Part shown: in pieces, positions 33,013 through 41,280 of the stretch
Position numbering within the stretch: position 1 is the stretch's first letter
Layout of the letters: every line of letters starts with the position of its first letter
Source: an uncultured Alistipes sp.
Lineage (GTDB): Bacteria > Bacteroidota > Bacteroidia > Bacteroidales > Rikenellaceae
Assembly (NCBI GenBank): GCA_948442615.1
Contig: CAOJSG010000013.1
Coordinates: forward strand, 1-41,324
DNA: 41,324 nt
Direction: 5' to 3'
Position numbers and translations under genes: made by a program
The notes under the pieces: generated by a model
The model's input: only the letters and a program-made list of their open reading frames with translations
Database searches by the model: none
Told to the model about the DNA's origin: nothing

Positions 33013-34257
33013 CTATTTTTCGAACGAGTGGATCACCACGCCCGAGCGCAGTTTCGGCTCGAACCACGTGGTCTTGGGCGGCATGATGTTGCCCGTGTCG
33101 GCGATGTCGATCAGCTGTTTCATCGATACGGGATAGAGCGCGAACGCCGCCTTCATCTCGCCGCTGTCCACGCGGCGTTTCAGCTCGCCCAGTCCGCGGA
33201 TTCCGCCCACGAAGTCGATCCGTTTCGAGGTGCGCAGGTCGCCGATTCCCAGAATCCTGTTCAGAACCAGATCCGAAAGCACCGTCACGTCCAGCACGCC
33301 GATCGGGTCGCTGTCGTCGTAGGTGCCCGGTTTGGCCGTAAGGCTGTACCAGTGTCCGTCGAGATACATCGCGAAGTTGTGCAGCGCTGCGGGGCGGTAC
33401 TCTTCCGTTCCTTTGTCCTCCACCGTGAAGCTCTCGCCGAGTTTTTCGAGCAGCTGCCCGGGCGTCAGGCCGTTCAGATCGCGCACTACCCGGTTGTAGT
33501 CGATGATGCGCAGCTGTCCGGCCGGGAAGGTCACGGCCAGGAAATAGCAGTACTCTTCTTCGCCCGTGTGGTGCGGATTCCGGTCGCGGCACTCGGCGCC
33601 GACGCGCGCGGCGGCGGCCGTGCGGTGGTGTCCGTCGGCTACGTAGAGGGCCGGGATGCCGGCGAACAGCTCCGTGATGCGGTCGTTGGTCCGTTTGTCG
33701 CGGATAACCCACAGCCGGTGCCCGAAGCCGTCCTCGGTCGTGAAGTCGTAGTCCGGGGCGTTGTGCTCGACGACCCCGGCGACCAGCGCGTCGATCTCCG
33801 CATTGTCGGGATAGGCGAAGAATACGGGTTCGATGTTGGCCTGCTGGTTGCGCACGTGTTTCATGCGGTCCTCCTCTTTGTCGGGACGCGTCAGCTCGTG
33901 CTTTTTGATCGCTCCCGAGAGATAGTCCTCGAAATGGCAGCACATGGCCAGGCCGTACTGCGTGCGACCCTCCATCGTTTGGGCGTAGATGTAGTAGTGC
34001 TCCTCCTCGTCCTGCTGTAGCCAGCCCTTTTCGCGCCAGATCCTGAAATTCTCGACGGCTTTGTCGTAGACCTCCTGCGCGTGTTCGTCGGCGATCGGAT
34101 CGAAGTCGATCTCGGGTTTGATGATGTGGAGCAGCGAGCGTTCCGTCGCTTCGGCCTTCGCCTCGGCGGAGTTCAGCACGTCGTAGGGCCGCGAGGCGAC
34201 CTCGGCCGCATAGGCCTGGGGCGGCCGGATGCCGCGGAAGGGTTTGATTCGTACCAT
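33013..34257 (-). CDS. DUF1015-family protein, serine-operon associated
   Basis: A 414-residue protein of the DUF1015 family, start chosen at MVRIKPFRGIRP, the family's usual opening (a longer frame to 34362 has no support). Conserved segments include RPYDVL (~23-28), ADGHHRTAAA (~208-217) and EYCYFLAVTFP (~235-245). The HH pair suggests a metal or catalytic role, but function is not established. In Bacteroidetes the family commonly sits next to serA and serC, as here, which hints at a link to phosphoserine or serine metabolism. The 223-bp gap to serA holds short GC hairpins but no clear terminator. Some members have been described as possible HPr-type or serine kinases; I cannot confirm that for this protein. 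Confidence 0.9.
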   Translation of the reverse strand: MVRIKPFRGIRPPQAYAAEVASRPYDVLNSAEAKAEATERSLLHIIKPEIDFDPIADEHAQEVYDKAVENFRIWREKGWLQQDEEEHYYIYAQTMEGRTQYGLAMCCHFEDYLSGAIKKHELTRPDKEEDRMKHVRNQQANIEPVFFAYPDNAEIDALVAGVVEHNAPDYDFTTEDGFGHRLWVIRDKRTNDRITELFAGIPALYVADGHHRTAAAARVGAECRDRNPHHTGEEEYCYFLAVTFPAGQLRIIDYNRVVRDLNGLTPGQLLEKLGESFTVEDKGTEEYRPAALHNFAMYLDGHWYSLTAKPGTYDDSDPIGVLDVTVLSDLVLNRILGIGDLRTSKRIDFVGGIRGLGELKRRVDSGEMKAAFALYPVSMKQLIDIADTGNIMPPKTTWFEPKLRSGVVIHSFEK

Positions 34258-34480
34258 AGTCGTTTTAGGTTGTAAGCGGCAAAAAGCGAGTCGCGCACAG
34301 CGATCCGCTTTCTGCGTGCGGGTTGTATTCGGTGGTCCGACGGACCGCATTCCGGTCCGCAAATTCCGTTCCGCGGCGGCTATTCCTCTCCTGCCGGTTT
34401 CCGGCGTAGGACCGCGGCGGGTGTTCCGTCCGGGCAGGCCGGCTGTCGGACAGCCGCCGGGGCGGGGTTCTTCGCTCGGT

Positions 34481-35404
34481 CTATCTGTTCACCTGGAACC
34501 GGGTGTTGCCGTTTTTCAGGTAATCGACGATCTGTTTCGCTGCGGCCAGCCCTGCGTTGATGTTCGCTTCGGCCGTCTCGGCGCCCATCTTCTTCGCCGT
34601 GGCGAAAACGCGCTTGCCGAACTTTTCGTCCAGCTCGGGCTGGATGCCCGCCGCGATGTCCGTCGCGTATTTCAGGTCTTCGCGTTCCGTGAGCGCACGG
34701 AGCAGCCCGGCCTCGTCGATCACCTCCTTGCGGGCGGTGTTGACGAGCGTGGCGCCTTTGGGCATGGACATCAGCTTTTCGTAGCCGATCGATCCCTTGG
34801 TCTGCTCCGTGGCGGGGATGTGCAGCGAAAGGAAATCCGATGCGGCGTAGAGCTCCTCGACCGATTCAGCCTTGCGCACGCCGTCGGCCTCGAACACGGC
34901 CGGATCGGCGATGAACGGGTCGTAGGCGATCACCTCCATGCCGAGCGCCTTGCCCTTGCGGCCGACCAGCCGGCCGACGTTGCCGTAGGCGTGGATGCCG
35001 AGCGTCTTGCCCTGGATCTCCGATCCCGTGCCGGGCGTGAACCGGTTGCGGGCCATGTAGATCATCATCGCCACGGCCAGCTCGGCCACGGCGTTGGAGT
35101 TCTGCCCGGGGGTGTTCATCACCACGATGCCGCGCGCCGTGGCGGCCGCCAGGTCGACGTTGTCGTATCCGGCGCCGGCACGCACGACGATCCTGAGGTT
35201 CGGGGCCGCTGCGATCACTTCGGCCGTCACCTTGTCGCTGCGCACGATCAGCGCATCGGCCTCGGCGACGGCGTTCAGCAACTCCGTCTTGTCGGTATAT
35301 TTTTCGAGCAGGGCGAGTTCGTACCCCGCCGCCTCCACGATTCCGCGGATTCCGTCGACCGCTTTCTTCGCAAACGGTTTTTCGGTAGCTACCAGTATTT
35401 TCAT
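34481..35404 (-). CDS. serA: D-3-phosphoglycerate dehydrogenase (short form)
   Basis: A 307-residue NAD-dependent dehydrogenase for the first step of serine synthesis. The start MKILVATEKPF is the family's usual one; the frame continues 35 codons upstream without stop, but that segment is not conserved in relatives I remember. RAGAGYDNVD (75-84), HAYGNVGR (138-145, NAD-binding loop) and NTARKEVIDE (222-231, Arg225) are conserved. The usual catalytic His in TPHxGG is replaced by Lys (ATAKKMGAET, Lys271/272), as in the short Lys-type phosphoglycerate dehydrogenases. It has no ACT or ASB regulatory domain, so serine feedback through ACT is not expected. Follows serC by 114 bp and precedes the DUF1015 gene. 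Confidence 0.95.
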   Translation of the reverse strand: MKILVATEKPFAKKAVDGIRGIVEAAGYELALLEKYTDKTELLNAVAEADALIVRSDKVTAEVIAAAPNLRIVVRAGAGYDNVDLAAATARGIVVMNTPGQNSNAVAELAVAMMIYMARNRFTPGTGSEIQGKTLGIHAYGNVGRLVGRKGKALGMEVIAYDPFIADPAVFEADGVRKAESVEELYAASDFLSLHIPATEQTKGSIGYEKLMSMPKGATLVNTARKEVIDEAGLLRALTEREDLKYATDIAAGIQPELDEKFGKRVFATAKKMGAETAEANINAGLAAAKQIVDYLKNGNTRFQVNR

Positions 35405-35518
35405 CTTTTCCAATATTGTAGTCAGTTCGACGATTCTATGCTCCTCCCATGCCGCTACGTCGCCCGTCAGGGCGCTGTAGGCGGCCGGAACCTTGATTTG
35501 ATAGGCCACTCCGCGCGA

Positions 35519-36592
35519 CTATTTCACGTGCATCTTTTCGAATTCGCGCATGCAGGCCACCAGCGCCTCGACGCTCTCCTTGGGCAGTGCGTTGTAGCAC
35601 GAGGCGCGGAAGCCGCCCACCAGACGGTGGCCCTTGATGCCGACCATGCCTTTGCCTTTGGCGAACTCGAGGAACTCGGGCGCCAGCTCTTCGTAGCCCT
35701 CGTTCATCACGAAGCAGATGTTCATGATCGAACGGTCCTCCTTCTCGACCGTGCCTCTGAAGAGCGGGTTGCGGTCGATCTCGTCGTAGAGCAGCGCGGC
35801 CTTTTCGACGTTGCGGCGGTGGATTTCGTCGATTCCGCCGATCGACTTGAGCCATTTGAGCGTCTCCTTCAGGACGTAGATCGGGAACACGGGCGGCGTG
35901 TTGAACATCGAGTTGTTCTCCGCGTGGGTGCGGAACGATACCATCGTGGGCAGATCGCGCACGATGCGGTCGAGCATATCCTCGCGGACGATGGCGAACG
36001 CCACGCCTGCGGGCGCCAGGTTCTTCTGCGCACCGCCGTAGATCATGGCGTATTTTGATACGTCGACCCGGCGGCTCAGGATGTCCGACGACATGTCGGC
36101 GATCAGGGGCACGGGCGAATCGAGGTCCTCCTTGTACTCCGTGCCGTAGATCGTGTTGTTGGTCGTGATGTGGAGGTAGTCGAGGTCGGCCGGGACGGCG
36201 AAGCCTTTGGGAATATAGGTGAAGTTCCGGTCTTCGGACGATGCCAGCACCTCGACCTCGCCGAAGCGCTTGGCCTCCTTGATCGCCTTTTTCGACCAGA
36301 CGCCCGTATTCACGTAGCCGGCTTTCCTGCCCAGGAAGTTCGCGGCCACCTCATAGAAGAAGGTGCTCGCGCCGCCGCCGATATAGAAGATCTTGTAGTT
36401 GTCGGGGATTGCGAGAATTTCACGGAACAGGGCGTCGGCCTCGGCCATCACGTCGTCGAAATCCTTCGTACGGTGCGAAATGGAGAGCAGCGAAAGGCCC
36501 GAACCGTTGAAGTCGAGAATCGCCTTGGCGGCATTTTCGATCACCTCCTGCGGCAGAATGGAGGGGCCGGCGTTGAAGTTGTGCTTTTTCAT
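35519..36592 (-). CDS. serC: Phosphoserine aminotransferase
   Basis: A 357-residue class V PLP aminotransferase, the second step of serine synthesis, which also serves the PLP pathway in some bacteria. The N-terminal [10 protein letters not shown] is the SerC signature. [11 protein letters not shown] (~72-82) binds the phosphate, and the PLP-Lys is Lys190 in [26 protein letters not shown] (~233-246) and [15 protein letters not shown] (~324-338) are conserved. It is first in serC-serA-DUF1015. Its promoter lies ~145 bp upstream, giving an unusually long leader. Confidence 0.97.
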   Translation of the reverse strand: MKKHNFNAGPSILPQEVIENAAKAILDFNGSGLSLLSISHRTKDFDDVMAEADALFREILAIPDNYKIFYIGGGASTFFYEVAANFLGRKAGYVNTGVWSKKAIKEAKRFGEVEVLASSEDRNFTYIPKGFAVPADLDYLHITTNNTIYGTEYKEDLDSPVPLIADMSSDILSRRVDVSKYAMIYGGAQKNLAPAGVAFAIVREDMLDRIVRDLPTMVSFRTHAENNSMFNTPPVFPIYVLKETLKWLKSIGGIDEIHRRNVEKAALLYDEIDRNPLFRGTVEKEDRSIMNICFVMNEGYEELAPEFLEFAKGKGMVGIKGHRLVGGFRASCYNALPKESVEALVACMREFEKMHVK

Positions 36593-36735
36593 GATTTTCC
36601 CATTATGTAAATTTAACCTTTTTAACCCATGTGTTCCGGCCGCGGGAAGGAGTCCTTCCGTTTCGGTTCGTCCTGTTTCGGCCGGGACGGCGGTGCGGCA
36701 GAGCTTCGCCGGGCCGCACTGTTAATTTCCTAACA

Positions 36736-36767
36736 CAAATGTAGGCAAAATATTCCGGAGAATCCAA
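36736..36767 (-). promoter_or_regulatory. Promoter of serC with a long leader
   Basis: On the minus strand TTG (complement 36765-36767) and TACATTTG (complement 36736-36743) are 21 bp apart. The transcript would carry ~135 nt before the serC start. That leader can fold GTGCGGC/GCCGCAC (36692-36718) and a GGAAGGACTCCTTCC dyad. No known riboswitch was recognised. Confidence 0.65.
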
Positions 36768-36826
36768 CATTCGGGGCAATAATTTTTTCCCGGAGATTTT
36801 TGCTGGCCTTTTTGAATTGTTTTTTG

Positions 36827-36834
36827 TATTTTTG
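36827..36834 (+). promoter_or_regulatory. -7 element of the yicC operon (TATTTTTG)
   Basis: TATTTTTG matches TAnnTTTG 22 bp before the yicC start, in an AT-rich stretch divergent from the serC promoter. T-rich sequence is present upstream, but no -33 element at standard spacing. Confidence 0.6.
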
Positions 36835-36856
36835 TCGAAATTTTTCAGAGCGCTCC

Positions 36857-37729
36857 ATGATAAAATCGATGACCGGCTTCGGCAAGAGCGAAGCCACCGT
36901 CCGCAATCGGAAAATCACGGTCGAAATCCGTTCGCTGAACTCCAAGCAGCTGGATCTCAATGTGAAGGTCCCTCCCGTTTACCGCCAGTCGGAATACGAA
37001 ATCCGCAACATCGTCGCCCGCAGGATGCAGCGCGGCAAGGTGGATCTGTTCGTGACGGTGGAGAGCCTGAGCACGCAGACCTCGGCCCGTATCGACCGGG
37101 AGGCGTTCCGCGAATATATCCGGCAGATGAACGACGCGCTCGTCTATGCCGGCATCGACGCCGGCTACGACGCGATGCTCGCCGCCGTCATGCGTCTGCC
37201 CGACGTGGTGGCGGCCGAATCGGAGAGCGTCTCCGACGAAGAGCGGCAGGCGCTGCTGACGGCGGTCGAGGAGGCTGTCGCACAGCTGGATGCGTTCCGC
37301 GTGCAGGAGGGGGCCATTCTGATCGCCGACCTGCTGCACCGCGTGGAGAAGATCGAGGGCTACAAGGCCGAGGTCATACCTTATGAAAAGGCTCGCACGG
37401 AGACGATCCGCGCCCGCATTCTCGACCACCTTGCGCAGCTGAATCTGGAGGTCGACCGCAACCGGCTGGAGCAGGAGATGATCTTCTATCTCGAAAAGCT
37501 GGACATCACCGAGGAGAAGGTGCGCCTCGCGAACCATTGCAACTATTTCCGCGAGGTGGCGGCCGAGGAGGAGGGCGTCGGTCGCAAGCTGGGCTTCATC
37601 GCGCAGGAGATGGGGCGCGAGATCAACACGATGGGCTCCAAGGCCAACGAGTCGAACATCCAGATTCTCGTGGTCAAAATGAAGGACGAGCTGGAGAAGA
37701 TCAAGGAACAGGTACTTAATATTTTGTAA
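36857..37729 (+). CDS. yicC: YicC-family endoribonuclease-like protein
   Basis: A 290-residue protein with the YicC N-terminal domain (MIKSMTGFGKSE opening, VEIRSLNSKQLD at ~22-33) and the C-terminal DUF1732 domain (FIAQEMGREINTMGSKAN at ~252-269, then LEKIKEQVLNIL). E. coli YicC has endoribonuclease activity, and the family is linked to small-RNA turnover and sporulation-like stress in other phyla. I chose 36857 over the frame start at 36800, because the promoter lies between them and MIKSMTGFG is the universal start. It heads yicC-gmk-nadD-DUF3109; the yicC-gmk pairing is conserved widely. Confidence 0.95.
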   Translation: MIKSMTGFGKSEATVRNRKITVEIRSLNSKQLDLNVKVPPVYRQSEYEIRNIVARRMQRGKVDLFVTVESLSTQTSARIDREAFREYIRQMNDALVYAGIDAGYDAMLAAVMRLPDVVAAESESVSDEERQALLTAVEEAVAQLDAFRVQEGAILIADLLHRVEKIEGYKAEVIPYEKARTETIRARILDHLAQLNLEVDRNRLEQEMIFYLEKLDITEEKVRLANHCNYFREVAAEEEGVGRKLGFIAQEMGREINTMGSKANESNIQILVVKMKDELEKIKEQVLNIL

Positions 37730-37819
37730 ATCCGCGTTTCCGGCCGTCGCCGGGTGGCGGGACTCCCCCGCTTCCGGCCCGGCGTCCGGTTCGGCGCGGT
37801 TTTCCAACCAAATACCGCC

Positions 37820-38383
37820 ATGGGTAAAGTCGTCATATTTTCCGCTCCGAGCGGATCGGGCAAGACCACGATCGTCCGCGAGCTGCTGAATCGCTTTCCG
37901 CAATTCGAATTTTCCGTCTCGGCGACGAGCCGCGCACCGCGCGGCTGCGAACAGCACGGCAAGGACTACTATTTCCTCTCGCAGGAGGAGTTCGCGCAGG
38001 CCGTGGCCGACGGCCGTTTCGTCGAGTGGGAGGAGGTCTACAGCGGCACCTGCTACGGAACGCTGCGCAGCGAGGTCGAGCGCATCTGGGCGAAGGGCAA
38101 CGTGATCGTTTTCGACGTCGACGTGATCGGGGGGATCAACCTCAAGCGGATTTTCGGCGGCGACGCCTGTTCGGTCTTCATCATGCCCCCTTCGGTCGGG
38201 GAGCTGCGGCGCCGGCTGGTCGGTCGCGGCACGGACAGCGCCGAGGTGATCGAACGGCGCGTGGCCAAGGCGGAGTTCGAACTCACGAAAGCGCCCGAAT
38301 TCGATCATGTGGTCGTCAACGACGTGTTGGACGACGCCGTGCGCGACGTGACGCGGATCGTCGATAACTTCCTGATCGGCTGA
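37820..38383 (+). CDS. gmk: Guanylate kinase
   Basis: A 187-residue enzyme that phosphorylates GMP to GDP. The P-loop is SAPSGSGKTT (8-17). SVSATSRAPRGCEQHGKDYYF (~34-54) is the GMP-binding region, and FVEWEEVYSGTCYGT (~68-82) is conserved. VIVFDVDVIGG (~96-106) is the Walker B-like strand. An upstream in-frame ATG at 37754 adds 22 non-conserved residues; MGKVVIFSAPSG is the normal start. It lies 90 bp after yicC and 3 bp before nadD, so it belongs to their transcript. Confidence 0.96.
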   Translation: MGKVVIFSAPSGSGKTTIVRELLNRFPQFEFSVSATSRAPRGCEQHGKDYYFLSQEEFAQAVADGRFVEWEEVYSGTCYGTLRSEVERIWAKGNVIVFDVDVIGGINLKRIFGGDACSVFIMPPSVGELRRRLVGRGTDSAEVIERRVAKAEFELTKAPEFDHVVVNDVLDDAVRDVTRIVDNFLIG

Positions 38384-38386
38384 TCC

Positions 38387-39199
38387 ATGAAGCGGGTGAT
38401 GCTCTATTTCGGGTCGTTCAACCCCGTGCACCGGGGGCATGTCGCCCTGGCGGAGTATGTCGTGGAGCGCGGGCTGTGCGACGAGGCGGTGCTGGTCGTC
38501 TCGCCGCAGAATCCGCTGAAGGCGGCGGAGGGGCTGGCACCCGAGCTGTCGCGGTTCGAGATGGCCGAAATCGCCTGCGCGGCCTCGAAATATCCGGAGC
38601 GGATCCGGCCTTCGGTCGTGGAGTTCCTGCTGCCGAAACCCTCGTATACGATCGATACGCTGCGCTATCTGACGGCGAACTACGGCACGCAGATGCGCTT
38701 TTCGATCCTGATGGGCGGCGACCAGATCGAGCGGCTCGACCGCTGGAAGGAGTATCGCGCGATTCTGGACGGCTATCCGATCTACGTCTACCCCCGGCGC
38801 GGGGAGCGGGTCGAGCGGTTCGCTGACCGGATCGAGGTGCTGGAGGACGCCCCGCTGCTCGATGTCTCGGCCACGACCGTGCGTACGATGCTCGGCCGCG
38901 GCGAGGATGTGTCGGAGCTGGTGCATCCCGATGTGCTGAAATATATCCGCAGCCACGGATTGTGGCGTCCCGAGGCCTATCTGGAGGCGCTCTCCGAACG
39001 CATCGGACGGGAGCCTGAGAATCGGGAGCTGCTCATGGAGCGCGGCAGAATCCGCTACCGCCGCAGCGAATGGGGCGAAGCGCTCAACGACTTCAACCGC
39101 GTGCTGCGCCTCGATCCGGCGCACCGCGAGGCCGGCGAGCTGGCCCGCATGGTGCGGCAGATCCTGGAGTTCCGTTACAAAGACCTCTATAATCCCTGA
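38387..39199 (+). CDS. nadD: Nicotinate-nucleotide adenylyltransferase with C-terminal TPR tail
   Basis: A 270-residue protein. Residues ~1-195 are NadD, which joins ATP and nicotinate mononucleotide in NAD synthesis: GSFNPVHRGH (9-18) is the nucleotidyltransferase motif, SPQNPLK (~39-45) and SYTIDTLRYL (~86-95) bind substrate, and DVSATTVR (~158-165) is the second nucleotide motif. NadD is usually ~190-215 residues. Here ~75 residues follow with a TPR pattern (NRELLMERGRIRYRRSEWGE, then LNDFNRVLRLDPAHREA) and end in ILEFRYKDLYNP. That ending resembles small stand-alone TPR proteins of Bacteroidetes, so this looks like a fusion. It is spaced 3 bp after gmk and 2 bp before the DUF3109 gene. 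Confidence 0.94.
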   Translation: MKRVMLYFGSFNPVHRGHVALAEYVVERGLCDEAVLVVSPQNPLKAAEGLAPELSRFEMAEIACAASKYPERIRPSVVEFLLPKPSYTIDTLRYLTANYGTQMRFSILMGGDQIERLDRWKEYRAILDGYPIYVYPRRGERVERFADRIEVLEDAPLLDVSATTVRTMLGRGEDVSELVHPDVLKYIRSHGLWRPEAYLEALSERIGREPENRELLMERGRIRYRRSEWGEALNDFNRVLRLDPAHREAGELARMVRQILEFRYKDLYNP

Positions 39200-39201
39200 T
39201 T

Positions 39202-39774
39202 ATGATCGAAATCGACGATAAGATCGTGAGCGCGGACCTGCTGCGCGAATGTTTCGCCTGCGACATCGCCCGCTGCAAGGGCATCTGTTGCGTGGAAGGC
39301 AATGCCGGAGCGCCGCTCGAAGCGGACGAGGTGGAGGTGCTCGAACGCGAATATGCGGCCTACGAACCCTATATGACCCCGGCGGGCATCGCTGCGGTCG
39401 AACGGCAGGGATTCATGGTGGTGGATGAGGACGGCGACCTGACCACGCCGCTGGTCGACGATGCGGAGTGCGCCTATGCCTATACGGAGAACGGCGTCAC
39501 GCTCTGCGCGATCGAAAAGGCCTGGCTCGGGGGCAGAACCGCTTTCCGCAAACCGATCTCCTGCCACCTCTACCCCATTCGGCTCATGAACTTTTCGAAC
39601 GGTACGGTCGGGCTGAACTACCATCGCTGGTCGGTCTGCCGCCCGGCTTGCGAGAAGGGGCGCCGATTGGGCATTCCGGTCTACGCGGCTCTGCGCGAGC
39701 CGATCGTCCGCCGCTTCGGCGAGGAGTTCTATCGGGCGCTGGATGCCGCTGCGAAGCTGCTGCGCAAGGAGTAG
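39202..39774 (+). CDS. DUF3109 Cys-rich protein
   Basis: A 190-residue protein of the DUF3109 family, widespread in Bacteroidetes. The N-terminus has a Cys cluster, ECFACDIARCKGICC (Cys17, Cys20, Cys25, Cys29, Cys30), with further Cys residues in DDAECAYA, TLCAIE, ISCHLYP and SVCRPACEKG. The pattern is similar to the YkgJ-type Zn/Fe cluster proteins, so metal binding is likely. No signal peptide is present. Function is unknown. It is translationally close to nadD (2 bp gap). The following gene is 97 bp away and may have its own signals. Confidence 0.9.
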   Translation: MIEIDDKIVSADLLRECFACDIARCKGICCVEGNAGAPLEADEVEVLEREYAAYEPYMTPAGIAAVERQGFMVVDEDGDLTTPLVDDAECAYAYTENGVTLCAIEKAWLGGRTAFRKPISCHLYPIRLMNFSNGTVGLNYHRWSVCRPACEKGRRLGIPVYAALREPIVRRFGEEFYRALDAAAKLLRKE

Positions 39775-39871
39775 CGGGCGTCGGACGATCCCCTTTCCGT
39801 GAGCCTTGCCGACCGATGGCGGCTCTGCGTCGTTCCGTGAATGGGCGCCGCGAAAATGCAACATAACGACT

Positions 39872-41083
39872 ATGAAAACCTCGACACTGATATGCACGGC
39901 CGCACTGGCGGCCTGCGCGACGGCCGGCGAAGCCGCTGCCCGCGCCCCCAAAAACAACAAGATCAAACTCGAATTCCGACAGGCCGCCATGACCGATTCG
40001 CTTCGCAATCTGACGGCGCGGCAGGCTGCCGCCATCGATTCGCTGCAACGGTTGCTGTGCATGTCCGCACCGGATGCGCAGGCCGAGACCGCATGCGCTG
40101 CGTCGGAGCCGGCAGTTCCGGTCGATCCCGAACAGGCCGCGGCGGATTCGGTCGCGGCGCTCAAGGTGCGGCTGCAGCGCAAGTCGATCGGATCGACCTT
40201 CGACTCCAACGGGCTGACGGTCATCGATACGCTTTCGACGGACAACGAGGGTGTGCAGGTGATCCTCTACGGCAACAACTCGTGGAAGTACGTCCGCAAC
40301 CGGGCCGCCGTGAAGGACAGCACGATTTTCGAGAAATACTGGGATACCAAGACGCTGTTCCCCTATCGCGAGGTCGACATGTCGAGCATGCCGTCGTCGG
40401 TGTTGATCGATCTGATCGATTCGACCGCGACGTTCCACTGCCCCTATGTGGGCAAGGCCCATCCGCATGGGAAATACGGTCCGCGCCGCCGCCGTCAGCA
40501 TCAGGGCATCGACCTGCCGCTGCGCACGGGCGATCCGATCTACGCGACCTTCAGCGGCCGGGTGCGCATCTCCGAGTACAACCGGGGCGGCTACGGCAAT
40601 CTGGTCATCATCCGGCACGACAACGGTCTCGAGACCTATTACGGCCACCTTTCCGAGCGGTTGGTCGAACCCGAACAGTGGGTCGAGGCGGGCCAGATCA
40701 TCGGACTGGGCGGTTCGACCGGGCGCAGTACGGGGCCGCACCTGCATTTCGAGACCCGCTATTACGGCCAGTCGTTCGATCCCGAACGGTTGATCGACTT
40801 CGAAAAGGGTATTCTGTGCCGTGAGGTATTCCTGCTCAAGAAGTCGTTCTTCAGCATTTATTCCAAGGCCGGTCAGGATTTCGAGGACGAGATCGCCAAC
40901 GAGGAGCAGGACAAGAAGGAGGCCGCCGAGAAGGCTGCCATGCGCTATCACAAGATCCGTTCGGGCGATACGCTGGGAGCCATCGCCCGCAAATACGGCA
41001 CGACCGTGACCAATATCTGCCGCATGAACGGCATCAAGTCTACGACGACGCTGCGCATCGGTCGTACGTTGCGGGTGCGATAG
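39872..41083 (+). CDS. Exported M23 peptidase with LysM domain (cell-wall endopeptidase)
   Basis: A 403-residue envelope protein. The start at 39872 gives a signal peptide (MKTSTLICTAALAACATAGEAAARA). Residues ~195-315 are an M23/LytM zinc peptidase: HQGIDL (His210, Asp214) and PHLHFE (His290, His292) hold the zinc and catalytic residues. This complete set argues for an active enzyme, not a degenerate NlpD/EnvC-type activator. The C-terminal ~45 residues (YHKIRSGDTLGAIARKYG, then NGIKSTTTLRIGRTLRV) are a LysM peptidoglycan-binding domain. Residues 30-190 are not recognised. It probably cleaves peptide cross-links in peptidoglycan during growth or division. It lies last in the run from yicC. 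Confidence 0.93.
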   Translation: MKTSTLICTAALAACATAGEAAARAPKNNKIKLEFRQAAMTDSLRNLTARQAAAIDSLQRLLCMSAPDAQAETACAASEPAVPVDPEQAAADSVAALKVRLQRKSIGSTFDSNGLTVIDTLSTDNEGVQVILYGNNSWKYVRNRAAVKDSTIFEKYWDTKTLFPYREVDMSSMPSSVLIDLIDSTATFHCPYVGKAHPHGKYGPRRRRQHQGIDLPLRTGDPIYATFSGRVRISEYNRGGYGNLVIIRHDNGLETYYGHLSERLVEPEQWVEAGQIIGLGGSTGRSTGPHLHFETRYYGQSFDPERLIDFEKGILCREVFLLKKSFFSIYSKAGQDFEDEIANEEQDKKEAAEKAAMRYHKIRSGDTLGAIARKYGTTVTNICRMNGIKSTTTLRIGRTLRVR

Positions 41084-41226
41084 TCGGCGGAGGGAGCTGC
41101 GAGTGGCGGCCGCGGCTTGCGGTTGGCCTCGGCGCATGCGAACGGAGCCTTATGTCGTGTACGGCGGTGCGGCCGTATGTCGCATCCTTGCCGGCACGCT
41201 CGACGAAACGGTTTTTCCCGTTGGGA

Positions 41227-41280
41227 ACGCTACACCGGATGTTCGCCCGCCGATCGGCAGGCGAACATCCGGTGTAGCGT
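41227..41280. repeat. Large perfect inverted repeat at the window edge
   Basis: Two perfect 21-nt arms (41227-41247 and 41260-41280) surround a 12-nt loop that contains its own 10-bp palindrome (GCCGATCGGC). It lies ~145 bp after the M23 gene. No T-tract follows on either strand, so it may be a strong transcription barrier, an mRNA-stabilising end or a repeat element. The 240 bp after the M23 gene hold no supported gene. Confidence 0.6.

Noticed and set aside
35405..35509. 35-codon N-terminal extension of serA as the true start
   Set aside because: Known short SerA proteins start at the MKILVATEKPF equivalent, and the extension has no recognisable conservation; it is kept only as a low-interest observation.
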